A stretch of DNA of 64,000 bases from Pyrrhosoma nymphula (GCA_963573305.1 OY754335.1:49869985-49933984); one strand, 5' to 3'. Counted from the first letter of the stretch, positions 1 to 11,520 are shown. Notes: generated by a model not told the origin, from the sequence alone. Made by a program: numbers and translations.

Positions 1-2
1 CT

Positions 3-137
3 ATAGTTGACTCTACCGTGCCGTGTGAGCGACCATTTTCTCACGCCGGGTTAATTGCAACTCAGGTGCAAAACCGATTATTCGGAGAACATTTAAATAT
101 GTTAGTTTTCTTAATGTCCATCCCTGAGGAACACTGA
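3..137 (+). pseudogene. hAT transposase C-terminal fragment
   Basis: The first open frame enters from the left edge and reads 44 codons to a TGA at 135-137. It contains the hAT C-terminal dimerisation signature: CERPFSHAG, then an arginine-leucine pair, then FGEHLNMLVFL. In hAT transposases this hydrophobic block mediates dimerisation and packs against the catalytic core. Only the extreme C-terminus lies in the window, so the catalytic residues cannot be judged. The stop is followed by AT-rich 3' sequence and a plausible element end at 575, which fits a normal hAT gene-to-terminus spacing. The frame is unbroken in the visible part; whether the element is intact depends on sequence to the left. 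Confidence 0.8.
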
Positions 138-575
138 TTCCACGGCTTTGAAAACAAGAAATAAATAAAATTCTGTTTTTCATTTTGTGTTATACCCACT
201 TCTCAATATAGAATTCTTATTGCTACTGAACTATATGTAATTTGCTTGTTATATTACCTATGTGTTTATAAGTATCTGTTATGGATTTTTACTTCCCTGT
301 ATATCATATTTATATCTTTAAAATAATATATTGTATTAATAAATTTAACTGTATTCGGTTCTTATCCCTAGTGCTTCCATTAACCATATTTTGCATTTTG
401 TTACAACAGCACATCCATATTTCAGGAGACAATTATTTTACTATAGATAAAGATCGATTTCGATTTTTCGATTATTTTGGGCAAAAAATCGAATTTTTAG
501 AAAATCGATTTTAAAAACCAAAATCGAAAGTCGATTAATCGAAAATCGATTCTGGATTTAAATTTCCAATCCCTA
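138..575 (+). mobile_element. 3' untranslated and terminal part of the hAT element
   Basis: Downstream of the transposase stop the DNA is AT-rich and ends in a cluster of ATCGATT-type words on both strands (about 448-556). The terminus reads CCAATCCCTA at 566-575; its reverse complement, TAGGGATTGG, resembles the CAGGG-type ends of hAT elements. The other end and the 8-bp target duplication are outside the window, so the boundary is inferred from the resemblance alone. An ORF of 77 codons inside (281-514) has no recognisable features. Confidence 0.6.
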
Positions 576-758
576 TTCGGAAACTGTGTGCACGCAGGGT
601 ATCGAAAATGTTGACTGACGATCACAAGAAAATTTGTGTAACTGTGGTGCAGGTGGGATATTTCTACGAAGTGTTAATACAAAAAAACTCATTCCAAGAC
701 CCACTAAATGTCCATTTTTAATAAAAAACTTCGTACTTTTGCACTATTTATTTTAAAA

Positions 759-806
759 CTGCGACCGGTTTCACCATAATATGGCATCTTCTGGCACATT
801 CTGAAG
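759..806 (-). ncRNA. Hammerhead-like motif, left arm of palindrome (mutated core)
   Basis: On the minus strand this arm repeats the structure of the right arm: a stem pairing GCCAT with ATGGT, GAA, ACCGGT and a following C. The first core block reads CAGAAGA instead of CTGAAGA, so a position that is invariant in active hammerheads (U4) is changed. If the motif works at all, this arm should be the inactive partner. Confidence 0.35.
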
Positions 807-1044
807 CTTAGGTCATACAATATATACCCAGAGAAAGTTAAGAATGGTGGGGTTGGTTTGAAATGGGAATGACCTTCTACTCCTCCCACTGTCTTCCCCC
901 GATTCACTTTCCCTCCTTTCCTTTCGATTTTTCTACTACCCCTTCTCACTCTGCCATGCCCCAACCTGCTGCGCTCTGCCCCATTTCAAACCAACCCCCA
1001 CCATTTTTAAATTTCTCTGGGTATATATTGTATGACCTAAGCTT

Positions 1045-1090
1045 CAGAATGTGCCTGAAGATACCATAATATGGTGAAACCGGTCGCAGT
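1045..1090 (+). ncRNA. Hammerhead-like motif, right arm of palindrome
   Basis: Read 5' to 3': CTGAAGA (1055-1061), an extra T, stem ACCAT/ATGGT with an AAT loop (1063-1075), GAA, the palindrome ACCGGT (1079-1084), then C. The order CUGANGA, stem II, GAAA, then a stem ending in UH is that of a hammerhead ribozyme. GCA after the putative cleavage position can pair with TGC before the core (stem I). Stem III has no loop, so a single copy could not close it; two copies could. The unpaired U before stem II departs from the consensus. Catalysis is untested. Confidence 0.4.
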
Positions 1091-1129
1091 TTTTAAATAA
1101 AGTGTACGAAGTTTTTTATTAAAAATGGA

Positions 1130-1830
1130 TATCTATCACTTCTACGAAGTCAAGCCGGAAACAATCAAATTTACCCACTAAATGAATTAACGTGTGAAAT
1201 TATCATGTTCAAAAGTAATCATAAATGCATTCTCAAGTCAATATTTGTAAAATTGATAGTTAAAAAAGATGTAAAAGGAGCTATAAATATTCTATATTCT
1301 TTGTAACTTTACTGAACGGATATAACTCGTAATTAAAAAGAACATATTTAGAATTTTTTAAGAAAATTAGTCCTGTGCCAATGGAATACCAAGCATATCA
1401 GTAAAACAAAACCAAGTGGCAAAAATAACAAATCTTATCACCATTCTCTCAGTATTTGGAATTTTTAAAATCTATAAGATAAACAGATACGCTCCTACCA
1501 CATGTGGTTCTTCAATGCTGCTTCGGTGAAAGTTAATTTATTTAGATATATCTAAGATACTTAGAGACAAGAATGAGCATTTAAATTTAAAAAATTTGTA
1601 CTTATGTGGATACAAAACCAATATACGTTTCTACAGGATGACAAATTTGGTAAAAAGTGATGTTTAAGGAGCTTTGTAAGCATTCAACTGAAAATTTAAC
1701 CAATTTAAATGAATGCTTAGTTGCATTGGCTAGAGTTTATCCAGAATATATATTAAAGGGGATGAAATTCACGTTGAGAAAATCATTTTACTTGAACTGG
1801 AAGCAAACCCAGATATTCCAATTTCCAATT
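1130..1830. other. AT-rich DNA, nothing recognised
   Basis: No open frame of note, no terminal repeat and no similarity to another part of the window was seen here. Confidence 0.6.
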
Positions 1831-1844
1831 AGGTGAGTTAACCA

Positions 1845-1975
1845 GGCAGATGCACTGTAACTGACTAGCACACCTGACCGGAAATTTTTAGATCAGGGAT
1901 CGATTCCCGGTCAAGTAAGATGATTTTTTTATTGATGGATTTCATCCTCCGTTTTTATCTTAGCACCCGTGCGCA
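1845..1975 (+). mobile_element. tRNA-derived SINE-like unit
   Basis: A Pol III B-box-like word, GGATCGATTCC, lies at about 1897-1907. Upstream, ACTGACTAGCACACCTGACC could be a degenerate tRNA anticodon-side region. The following body includes TTAGCACCCGTG, which recurs in similar form after the SINE-like unit at 56.9 kb. There is no acceptor stem, so this is not a tRNA gene. The limits are approximate. Confidence 0.45.
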
Positions 1976-1990
1976 AGACTGCGTGTCATA

Positions 1991-2790
1991 TCACTTGGAC
2001 ATTCGTAGCATGGTACATACTAATACATAGTAAAAGGTATATCCTTGTACAATGTTTGGGTCGAATGCTGTGACTTGGTTTCGATGACAATATGCACTAG
2101 ATAGGTACGGAGTGCATTGTGTATTTGATACTTGTGTGGTATTTCGATACAACAGCATTGCGATAAAACATATGAGGTAAGATAATTGTTTTTGATATCC
2201 CACTGATGAATCTACGCGGGCCAAGTGGGTCCAGGTTTTCCCGGAGACAAGACAACTTTAATGTTGAAATTGGTAAGAGTTTCAACTTTCATGAGTAAAT
2301 AAATTGTTGCTAGGGTTATTTCCCCCGTAAATAATATTTATTTCTCAAACTCCCCTTTCCTAATTAAATGTGATCAAGTATGCTGTATATCAGTACTTAA
2401 GGATGCAAGTATATACCTTACTCCGTTCTTTTTTTGCTATAAAGTAAATTATTGGAGCTTTAATCAAGAATTCCTATGCTAATTATAGAGTCGTCTGCTG
2501 CTCGAGTCGTCCGGATGACGTCATCCTCAGAACGGTCTCATTTTGGTTACAGAAACGTCCTACCTTGTACTAGCTCTGCCATGATTCGCAGTGATTCAGA
2601 AATTAATCCAAAATGTTGTCCTACTACATTTAAAATGAGCGTTGATATGTTAGATAAGCGAGTTTCAAAACCAGCCGCGTCAAGAAGAGGACGGGTTACC
2701 GTTTATGTTTTATCGCGAGTGAACCACGCATTCCTCTTTTACATGCTGATTATCTCCTCTTTCGTATAACGGGGTTTCATTGCGATAATA
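1991..2790. other. Unassigned DNA with overlapping short frames
   Basis: Two minus-strand frames (77 and 62 codons, 1991-2285) and one plus-strand frame (97 codons, 2476-2769) are present. None shows a recognisable motif, signal peptide or family signature. I cannot support any as a gene. Confidence 0.5.
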
Positions 2791-2829
2791 AACGTTCCAC
2801 TCATCCCCTAAGAAAAGAAAAGAAAATAA

Positions 2830-3180
2830 AATTCTGCTCAACGCGCGAGCGTGGAGAAAAAAATATTGAATGCGCGTCCTCACACGTTCCGCGGACAGCC
2901 ATCACAGCATTTTACATTCCCCACGTAGCAAAATACGCATTCCAAACCACGAATTCTCCCTCGGCGTTCGCTCGTAACAGGAGACTAGTGAGGGATACGC
3001 CCTCGGTCACCTCTCCGCGAATCCGTAACTTGTGCCGGCCTTTAGAGGTGGGCCGAATACATTTCAACGCCGTCCGTCATCCTCTTTCCCCGACACCCTC
3101 GTCGGTTAGATAACCCGAGGACATTTCCTTACGCCAGGTGGGGACGATAGGCGGCAATATTTTGGATGGCTGGGTAGGGT
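2830..3180. other. GC-richer, CpG-containing patch
   Basis: Compared with its AT-rich flanks, this block has many CG dinucleotides (for example ACGCGCGAGCG, GTTCCGCGG) and no convincing exon. It could be a conserved regulatory block or decayed coding DNA; the sequence alone does not separate these. Confidence 0.35.
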
Positions 3181-3796
3181 GGTAAAGTGGAGGATTAATT
3201 GGGAGATAATGGAAGGGAAGGGTGGAGAGAAGTGTTACACTTATAGCGCGTAAAATAGTTTTAACACATTGGTAGCAAAGCAACATTAAAACTAACAATT
3301 AACCCATGAGTTACTATTGCATAGCATTACAAATAACGATTAAGGAATCTTACTATATTATCAATTGAACTTCAATTAAAAAACTAAAGAAATTTTGATG
3401 GTATCCTAAATGATTTTTCAATAACAAGGAAGAATGACTAATTCTTAATAGTATGTATGAATTAATAAGTAAGAGCAATATTTTTTTTAATTAAATATCA
3501 TATTCAAATTATGACTAATTATGTTTGATGTGTGGGATTTCCCGGTGCAGAGAGTACCTGGAGATAGAGTTGACCATCGAAACGTATACTATTTCAGTAC
3601 ATCAAATTGAACTTAAAACTAATACTCACTTCTTAACTATATACTAAGGATTTCCACCACGGCTAACCTAAAACCGCCAATTTAAATTAATTAATGATTT
3701 TGATTTTAAAATGTTCGACCATTGATAAATTAATCAGTAAGGTGAAAAAAATGAAGTTGAAAGCAGTAGCAAACCAATGATGGGATTGATGACCAC
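3181..3796. other. AT-rich DNA, nothing recognised
   Basis: Mostly A/T runs and short frames; no repeat partner was found in the window. Confidence 0.55.
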
Positions 3797-3985
3797 TTAT
3801 GATGACACGATGGTCAGTGCAATACACTCGGAAATTCTGGCGGTGCTGGCCACGCTACGCCAATGTTGGAATGGGGTTCCCAGTGAAAATCTCCGCTTTT
3901 TGCGGGGGTTAGAACCGTGGCCCACGGGGTGATAAGCTAGCACTCTGGTCACCAATATAACTCGATCCCAGCCGGCACCCATCGC
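3797..3985 (-). mobile_element. tRNA-derived SINE, family 1
   Basis: On the minus strand a degenerate tRNA-like head (GGTGACCAGAGTGCTAGC, then CACGGTTCTAACC as a weak B box) is followed by GCGGAGATTTTCACTGGGAA. That body is shared, with changes, by the units at 15.8 kb and 41.1 kb, which makes the family assignment stronger than the weak B box would. Confidence 0.55.
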
Positions 3986-3989
3986 TCAG

Positions 3990-5400
3990 AGACCATAGGG
4001 ACCTTGGGACAATTTAACGATTTAGAGCCTCGGTGCCACGAGGGCCATAAAAGACTCGACCGACCAGTGGATCTCATTAATCTGGTCGTAGAGCTAGAAT
4101 TGCTGCCGCGGAACGAACTGGAGTGTAAAACGTCTCGAAATAGTCAATAAGGTCGCCGAAAAGAGAGATTATTTTCTTCACGTAAGTGAACTATAACTGA
4201 TCACAGAAGTGGCTGATGGTAGAAGATGAGGGAGTTTTATTAATGCTGCAGTCGATAATTGCTATAGAGGGAATTTCGAGGGAAATACTCAAATGTGAGC
4301 AGGAATGGTTTGCATTTATCATTTTAATACAACTGATTTCATATAAAATGATCCGCTTTTTTAAGTTAAGGTTTGTATATATTATTTTGATGTTCTGAAA
4401 ATCATTATTAAATGATAGATCAATTCTCTTATCGTGATAAATAATTATTAATCTGCTAATTGATTTTCTTCCAAAAAACACCAGATATCATTAAGTCCCT
4501 TTCACATATTTCAATTCTTTCAAAAATAACTTTTTCTTTTCGTAATTCAGACCATTTGTTTTATCAGGACGTGCTTATTAGGGTATATATTCTATTTATA
4601 CCTATTTAATACTCTGTTTACCTGATGAGAAGTTTATCATTTTATTAATACTTGACAAACATCAGATTTACAATTGTGTGCAGAAGAGTGAGACGGTATC
4701 CCAGAAATAAGGAATTTAGAGAAATAACTCAAATCTACTAATCACCTGGTAGAGTACTTATTGGTGATTTTAGGAAACCTTCGATCAAATAAGCTCATTG
4801 ATACCCTGAAGATTACTCTAAAACTATGACAAATCAAACTCAGTCTTTATTCTTGCATTAATTGGAAGTATATTCATTTGGAAAATTGAACAAGCTGCCA
4901 AAATAAACCAGTTGGAGAAGCTAGCAGAAGAAGGTATTCATATAACTTGAAAGGAGTCTGGAGGAATACATATCAAGGTTTCCATTTCAAAGTGTTGAAG
5001 TAAGCGCAGATTGGAACACATAAGCATACTTTACCGTGCACAAATTATGATGAGTGAGACAATGTGCACAGGCGAAATGTTGAGTAATCTGCCCATAGGC
5101 AGCATTCTATAGATTGGTGCACTATGGTCGCGGCCGATTGTTTTGTGAATATTCTACGAATTTGTTTAAGCTACATGCCTAAAACAAATATTTTCACCAA
5201 CAAAAAATTAAAAAATTTCATTATGTCTGACGAGCTTGCTGAAAGTAACCACATAAACAACATCGCGAAGTTTACAATTGAATTTATTTTCTTCTCGAAA
5301 GCACGCCAGCGCAAATCAACACTCATCCCGATGTGTTTTGAAGAGCGCAAGGTCCGAAAGAAATGGAGAACTTGCGATGAAAAGTGGGCAGCGCAATAAA
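3990..5400. other. Unassigned DNA
   Basis: Short frames on both strands (60-96 codons at 4191-4481; 91-92 codons at 5124-5449) overlap each other and show no family signature. No terminal repeats seen. Confidence 0.5.
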
Positions 5401-5885
5401 GCCAATGAAAAGCACCAGTATAGCTTGATGAAAGGAAAGAAGACGGCATGGCGGTGGATGGATGGACAAGTGGCGCCAGGTGGTGGCGCGTTGAAGACGG
5501 GGAGATTGAGATGGGCCCATTAAAACAAGTGGCGAGTGCCCTTTGTCCGCGCGCGCGCAGGGAAATGGAAGAGATTGGGTGGGGGACTGCTGCGATGATG
5601 TCCCTTTGATTTCACGCTGGGGGGTCCACCTTAACGCCACCCACAGTGCAGACGTAACCCAACACCGTAAGACCACGTTTTATAAAGGTTCAAACGTCTC
5701 TGAGAGATTCTCCTCTTTCCTCTCTCCTTCTATCCCGAGTAAGAGAGTGCCCGTGGCAGGAATGGCACTGGAGGGCACATGTGTCTCGGACGACTTTCCT
5801 GAAAGTGGAGGGAAGCCTACTAATACGAGAGACGAGGCATTGGGGCGGGGAGACGACAGACAGAGTGAGAGAGACACCTATGAAA
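5400..5885. other. GC-rich, purine-leaning patch with overlapping frames
   Basis: Contains a short CG run (GCGCGCGCGC near 5550) and purine-rich stretches. Stop codons are rarer here, so frames of 117 and 160 codons arise on opposite strands (5323-5676, 5543-6025). Their compositions follow the DNA bias and no domain is visible, so I do not call a gene. Confidence 0.4.
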
Positions 5886-7257
5886 AGGAGCTGGAGTTGA
5901 CGGCGGTGGGTATTTTCGTGAAAAATTTTCCGCACAATTTGATACGAGGCATTTTTCATCGCTCAAGGGTAATGGAAGATTGCCACACTATGTATACGAG
6001 AGACTTCAACGCTCGAGGGTCTTGAAAAAAATAACCCTTTTATTTTGCTATGGGAGATTTCAACAACCGGCTCGCGAAACGTTTGCTTTGACTTTTTTCT
6101 TTTTTAACTGGTGGATATTTAAGCGACAGAATTTATCTTTCCCAGCGTATAGTAAGTTGAATTTTCAGTATTTTAGTAATATGATATATGGGTATCAAAT
6201 TCGCATTTGTGTGATAATAATGGTGCAATAGTCTTATTACCTATATGGATTTCAATCAAATATTTTACCCGTTAGCAGTTTTGGCTCAATGCTACTCGCC
6301 CTTGCGAAGTCCTTGCTTAGTTGTGGACTGCTCTTTTAAGCATTGCTTAAGATGGACTTTTAATTATCTATCCACACAAGTGAAGCTATTTGTATTTGAT
6401 GACGATGGGCGAGTTACTACAGTAGCCTACGGTAAGGAAAAAATCCTGTTTGAGATTATTAGTGCTAATTTCTCATTAAAAATCTAGGTAGAAAATGTTT
6501 GATAAGTAAGGAGTAAAATGTGGTCTATTATGATTACTGATGCGTGAAAAGTAAATATTTCAATACTTTTTAATTGAGTTTCACTTATCACAAGAATTTG
6601 TGAGCATTGATACTTAAAATACATATTTTTATATGAAAAGTGTTCTTTTTAAAGATACAAAAAACTGCAAAATTTCGGAAAGGTTAGAACAACGATTAAA
6701 TGAAAACAAATTAATAGAGATATGGAGCTAAAATAAGCACAGGCTTCCTTGTTTCAAATCATTCATCCCCCATATTATTGCCATTCTCTTACATGCACCC
6801 TATTTTAGGGCATATTTGTTCCCAAACTTTTCCCCAAATAAAATATTGTAGAATGACATACAGCCGTTTTTATAGAACATTAATTCTCACCAAACCCAAT
6901 TCTAAATACTAGCAAGTTATGGCCTTTAGTGAATGATCACTGTATCATAATAATCACCAATGGATTGCACTGATGGTTTATTTCCAACCGTGGAATTTCA
7001 AAGCTTCGTTAAAAAAGATGACGTCTTTGCAGGCTATCAATCCCTTTATCAAATAACTAGCGTATCAAGATAAACTTAATGGGAAATAAAAGTCATCTTT
7101 GGGCTGACGTTTTCTCAGAAATATCACGTCACTTTGCTCCCTTTTACACATACCACATGCAGTTTTTAAATCGAAGAATATTTTACACTATTGTATACCT
7201 CAATATAAAACCAAATTAGTCGATTGTGGCGATACTTTGTGGAAATTGAAGATAGAA
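5886..7257. other. AT-rich DNA, nothing recognised
   Basis: Short frames at 5980-6231 and 6245-6487 lack recognisable features. No repeat copies seen elsewhere in the window. Confidence 0.5.
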
Positions 7258-7465
7258 TTCATTTTTAACAAAAATCAGTACAAAAGTTTACTAATTATTT
7301 TAATGCTGTCGACCGGTTTCGACGTCAAAGCGTCATTTACAATACAAAACAGAAGGAAATATTGCTAATGCTAGCCTTATGTAATAAAGAAGGAGGGAGT
7401 GGGAACATGGAGAAATGAGGGGAGGTCAGGAATCGACAGTTGGTTGGAAGGAAGACGGGTCGGGG
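7258..7465 (-). mobile_element. Lone Penelope-like terminal fragment
   Basis: On the minus strand a pyrimidine-rich stretch (about 7465-7385) leads into TGACGCTTTGACGTC, GAAACCGGTC and AAAATAATTAG. This is the same order as in the palindromic units: pyrimidine-rich core, short stem, GAA plus palindrome, AATAAA-like tail. No inverted partner lies nearby, so it looks like a solo terminus. Confidence 0.5.
7309..7345 (-). ncRNA. Hammerhead-like motif, variant core
   Basis: Minus strand: TGTAAAT, stem GACG/CGTC closing a CTTTGA loop, GAA, palindrome ACCGGT, then C. The first block departs from CUGANGA, so ribozyme activity is unlikely for this copy, although the architecture is conserved. Confidence 0.3.
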
Positions 7466-8589
7466 TGTGGGTTTGTAACAAAGCAATCACATTTATCAAC
7501 GGTAGAACACAGGATAGGAACATTTGAAATCCATCGAGACATCTGAAATAGAATCTGAATCGAAACATCTGAATATAAAGTGTATCCAAAGTTTAGCTTG
7601 TGTATGAATAAATTGCTATCTTTCTTCCTATAAATTGAAAGTTATGCATTACCACAAGATGCATATATGTTTGCCCTTTCCTCCGTCTTCAAATAGCATT
7701 TCTTCACGAGAACAATAGAAAATCAAGTGTCGATAGACTTAACCTTTTGAAACGATAACCCTTGGCATTTCTGCAAACCCATCTTTTCTCCGGCTGAATC
7801 GCTATAACATATGCAAAGTTATTTGTTTTGTGTACTCTTAATAACGACGAGAGCTGTTTCGTGAATCGACGGAATGAGATCTCATCCCAGCACCAATATT
7901 GCAACGGCACAGCATCATTGAGTACCATACCTCAATGGTGCAGACAATGAGTTTTCAACACATTTTCTCTCCCTCACTTTCCATTCACTTGACTTAAAAT
8001 CCTCTAAACTACTCAGTTGACATTTTTACCCTTTACTTCAGTCGTAATATAACCAATTTACCGACAGTTAGCGAAAGGATGGGCTTTGAATTAGGCATCG
8101 CTGTTGTTTGCGGTTAGCTTTCACCGCTGCCCAGGTATTAGAAAGAACTTTTTATCCTCTGCTGATTATTTTTTTTCGAGTGTAAATACAAAAATATTCC
8201 TAATCTACATAAAATATTTTCTATAAGTAAACAAACATTTAAAAATGTAATATTTAGTATGGAATTCATTTAATACAATGTCAGATTATTCCACTCCTTT
8301 AAATGAGAGCGTGAAAAAACAACGTGATATGAATGTTCCCGCCAAGGTTGATTCTAGAAATGAAAGTAACATGCTGCATTAGAATACACTGCCCTTAAAT
8401 GTTGAAGCATAAGTACTAAATAAAATAAAATTTGCTGCAACAGATACGTCCTCCGCAATTAAAGTTCTGACTATGTAGAAATAAGCTCCATAAATATAAG
8501 GTAGTTTGAGCGTTAATCAAGGGTCATTGAGTGCATATTTTAATAATTTTACATAAGTATTTTTTTAACCTTAAGAAATTTTATTTTTT
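7466..8589. other. Unassigned DNA
   Basis: A minus-strand frame of 74 codons (7704-7928) shows no known motif. The rest is AT-rich. Confidence 0.5.
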
Positions 8590-8890
8590 TATATGTTTAT
8601 TTCAAATATTGGACTCGGTGTGATAGCTTGATATTTGTTATCATCAATCATTGAGACAAGGCATTTATTGCGACTCGTTTAGAAGAAAGTCTGTGCAAAT
8701 GTAATGGAATTACTACGAAATATATCTAATGTGCCATGATGTTACTTGTAAAAATTGCACTGGATTGCCAAAAATCCAAATCGGTATGATGTATTTTTTT
8801 TATTTTGCCTATGGGTATCACTAATGAAAACACATACAAAATTTCACGCAAATCTGTGCTAAAGCAAAAATCGCTTCAACCACCTTAAGA
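8590..8890 (+). repeat. Diverged dispersed repeat A, copy 1
   Basis: Aligns by eye with 52620-52925: shared words include GTAAT-GAATTA, AATATGTCTTATGTGCCAT-like sequence and a closing CAAATCTGT segment. The ATTTCA-CAAATCTGT wording is typical of LINE 3' tails in insects, but no coding part remains. Confidence 0.5.
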
Positions 8891-9479
8891 ATGAGGGCAG
8901 AAGATGAAAGGTTCTTTCATTCCAATTTTTAACAGCAGATTGCGTTTATCTGTGTTATATATTTAATGCCAGGAGATAAAATATTTGTTTGACATATACC
9001 TATTCCAAATATATTTGCACAAATTTATCATCGGTTTCATCTACGAGAGTAAATTGTTGCAACGGGAACGATTCTATGAAAGGTTATAAACTCTGTGACA
9101 CTCATTGTAGTTTTTCCACCGCAGTTTTGCATCTTTGTAATCATAATTTGATATGAAATAAAGCATTAATGTGCTATTAACTGAAAAAATTGAAAAATGT
9201 GAATAAATATGACCACAGTTATATTCCAAGACCATGAACAAAATAAGACAATGTAGAATGCTAAACGCTGCATTCTCTCGCCTTTATTATGAAACACTTC
9301 CTCACAAGTTAACACCTTAAAACAGGCACGCGTGAGTGCGCATAGAGACAGTAATGTTACACTCAACTCATCGTTTATTATTTTGCAGAAACTAACAAAA
9401 AATATGAACTGAAGCTGAAAAGACCTCGGAATTGAATCAAATGCTTTTCTTATGTAAAAGTTGATTGAAAAAGGGCCCA
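8891..9479. other. AT-rich DNA, nothing recognised
   Basis: A 104-codon minus-strand frame (9166-9480) has hydrophobic stretches that follow the AT bias and no signature. I leave it unassigned. Confidence 0.5.
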
Positions 9480-9650
9480 CATAGGAGCCCTTGCGGTCAT
9501 TTTACCTTTAAAATATAGCCAATTAATTGTTTTAGGCCTTAAGGACCATATATGTACCAAATTTATCTCGAAACAGTCAAGAGGTTTGTAAGTCTATAGC
9601 GTTCAAACAAGCAGAATTTCAGTTTTATACACACAGATTGTTTCCTTAAA
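9480..9650 (+). mobile_element. RTE-like LINE 3' tail relic
   Basis: The text ATGTACCAAATTTATCTCG, followed by GTCAAGAGGTTTGTAAGTC and CAAACAAGCAG, resembles the 3' untranslated tails of RTE-type LINEs in arthropods. No coding sequence is attached, so the call rests on wording alone. Confidence 0.35.
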
Positions 9651-9699
9651 CTACATTTTAAAGTTATGTTTGAAAGTCGTATTCCACCAGCATTTAAAT

Positions 9700-10375
9700 C
9701 GAGTTTGGCTAGGAGCGGTCACTATCCTGCCCATAGAGAATGAGTAAAAGGCCCATAACCGGTGAGGGAAGCCCGTAAAAAACCGTGAAAATCTGGAGAA
9801 ACGACGGAGGTCACTTTTGGTCACTTAGAGAAATGGGTGAAAGTGTCGGGACTCTGAGAGAGAAGAGAGAGATAAGGTGCGTAGTAAGTCCATAAGGAAA
9901 GATTGTCGAGTAGGTGGAGATGGAGTCGGATGAGGATTCCATCTTGGATGAGGCCGTAGGCGTGTGTGGGGTGACGACTTTGAGGTGGACACGGGTTGTG
10001 TGGAAATGGCTTGTCACGTACGCGGGTGGTCGCAGTATCCCACGCCCATATAACCTCTCCCATCCGGCACTCTATACGCCGCTCGTGACCTCCCGCACCT
10101 CCCTCAACCTCTCCCTCCTACCTCCACGCCCTCCCATCCGGTCCACGGCTTGATGTTCCCCAACCCTTCCTCGCCGGTGTGAGAGGCAAGAGATGCCGTG
10201 CGGTCGGTCTTCCCTCCCTCAATGGATACATCTTAAACCCGCCACCAGCGGTCTCAATGCCGGGGCACGCCCCACAACCTGCCCATCGTCACATAATAGT
10301 GATCCCCCACGTCAGTCCTCACGCTCTTGAGAGAAATTTATTTCCACTGGCACCTCGATTAGGGAAACACGCATA
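9700..10375. other. GC-rich patch with repeat B copy 1
   Basis: This block is purine-rich to about 9960, then C-rich. Frames of 65-80 codons occur on both strands but follow composition. Repeat B lies at 10247-10365. Confidence 0.4.
10247..10365 (+). repeat. Dispersed repeat B, copy 1
   Basis: Shares an identical 28-bp core (10276-10303) and diverged flanks with 12058-12172. The two are in direct orientation about 1.8 kb apart. Confidence 0.75.
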
Positions 10376-11055
10376 ATTTCTAAAAAGCTCTCTGCAAGCC
10401 CAGTTCATATACTTCAATAAGTAGGCAAGCCAAACGAGATATCAACGAGAACCTAGAATATTTTATGAAACTATTTTACATGCCAAACCTTTTATGTCAG
10501 GTGTTCCGTAAACGGCACTTTTGTCTCCAGAGTTATGTCGTCTCATTCAGCTATTAAACCGTTGGAGCCAGGTAACACTTAATTGAAATTTGCTTCGTTT
10601 AGCATGGAGAAAGAATTCACGTGTAAATCAATGACCCTGAGTGTGATTTTATGCTCCTTGTTGAAACACACGTTGAGCAGGAAGCGATACCGTGCAGTGA
10701 CGTTAAAGCTATTGACATATCGTTTTGGATCATGTGATTTGATCAAAATTTTAATGACCTTTTTAATAGCCAATATAAATGTCTCCATTAGACGCATATA
10801 CATATGGATTAATCTTCAATTCACTTTCACTAGATCCCGCTCTGCATTCAAAGGAAATGTGGTTGAGATACGAGAATTTTGCTCCTTAAACTAATTAGTG
10901 GTAACGCAAACATACTCACCTCGCCGTTTCCGTTCGAACACAGCCGAAAGAACTAGGTGATAGAAAACTGACTTTGTTTTTAAATTGTCTTTCATATTAT
11001 TCTTTTCATGCATACTACTTTTGCTTCTGTCACATTCTCCCATTGCTTCATTGAT
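10376..11055. other. Unassigned DNA
   Basis: Frames of 103 codons (plus, 10583-10894) and 74 codons (minus, 10579-10803) overlap each other with no recognisable content. Confidence 0.5.
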
Positions 11056-11059
11056 GCTT

Positions 11060-11520
11060 TCCTGTTCTCAAGAGTCCTGATGTTTCTCCTCTCAAGTGTC
11101 TCATCACATTCCCCATACCTGGTCTACCCTTTCCTCAACGCCATTTACTCTTATAAATTTCTGTTTCGTTGAATAGGTTCCGACCTCCTTGACCACCCAG
11201 AAAGCCTATTCTCTTTCTCCCCCATCCCCGCTCATCCAACATCCTCCTCTCTATCAAGGCCTTCAATGACCCCAATTATCAGTTCCAACCACCTAATTTG
11301 CATCCCAATCTCCTCCATAAGTTTACTCTCTTCATTTAATAATCAGAGAATCTCCTCGTTCATCTTTCTTTCCATCCATCGCACTTTCAACAGCCTCCTC
11401 CACTCCCACATCTCAAACATTTATTATATCCTCAACTTTCCACGGGGTCCACGTTTCTGCGCCATACTCCACACTGGCACTTAACGAGAGTTTTCTTTTC
11501 ATTCTTACACTTTATCCACG
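11060..11520 (-). pseudogene. LINE reverse transcriptase C-terminal relic
   Basis: Read on the minus strand, scattered frames give the conserved order of an insect LINE ORF2 end: a VWRRN segment, then CLRCGSGGG, then IERRMLDERGWGRKRIGFL, close to the usual EGR-GRGRKR-LDD region. Stops and frameshifts are frequent, so it is long dead. It lies in the same orientation as the relic at 24.9 kb and resembles the plus-strand relics at 26.6 and 61.5 kb. The catalytic YxDD part is not present. Confidence 0.6.

Larger units (their letters stand above)
711..1129. mobile_element. Palindromic Penelope-like terminal repeat pair
   Basis: Two inverted arms, 711-867 and 979-1129, read almost the same on opposite strands. 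They enclose a 111-bp pyrimidine-rich core with no credible frame. Each arm carries a GAAACCGGTC motif preceded by a short stem and is followed outward by AATAAA-like sequence and a matching TACGAAG end. The layout matches the inverted terminal repeats of the element at 35184-35865, which also carries a GIY-YIG-like fragment. I therefore read this as a non-autonomous or collapsed Penelope-like unit. A generic foldback element is the alternative. Confidence 0.6.

Noticed and set aside
5761..5773. Similarity to the start of insect miR-263
   Set aside because: About 12 bases match, but the flanks do not fold into a miRNA-like hairpin.
5543..6025. 160-codon plus-strand frame
   Set aside because: Composition-driven in a GC-richer patch, overlapped by frames on the other strand, with no recognisable motif.
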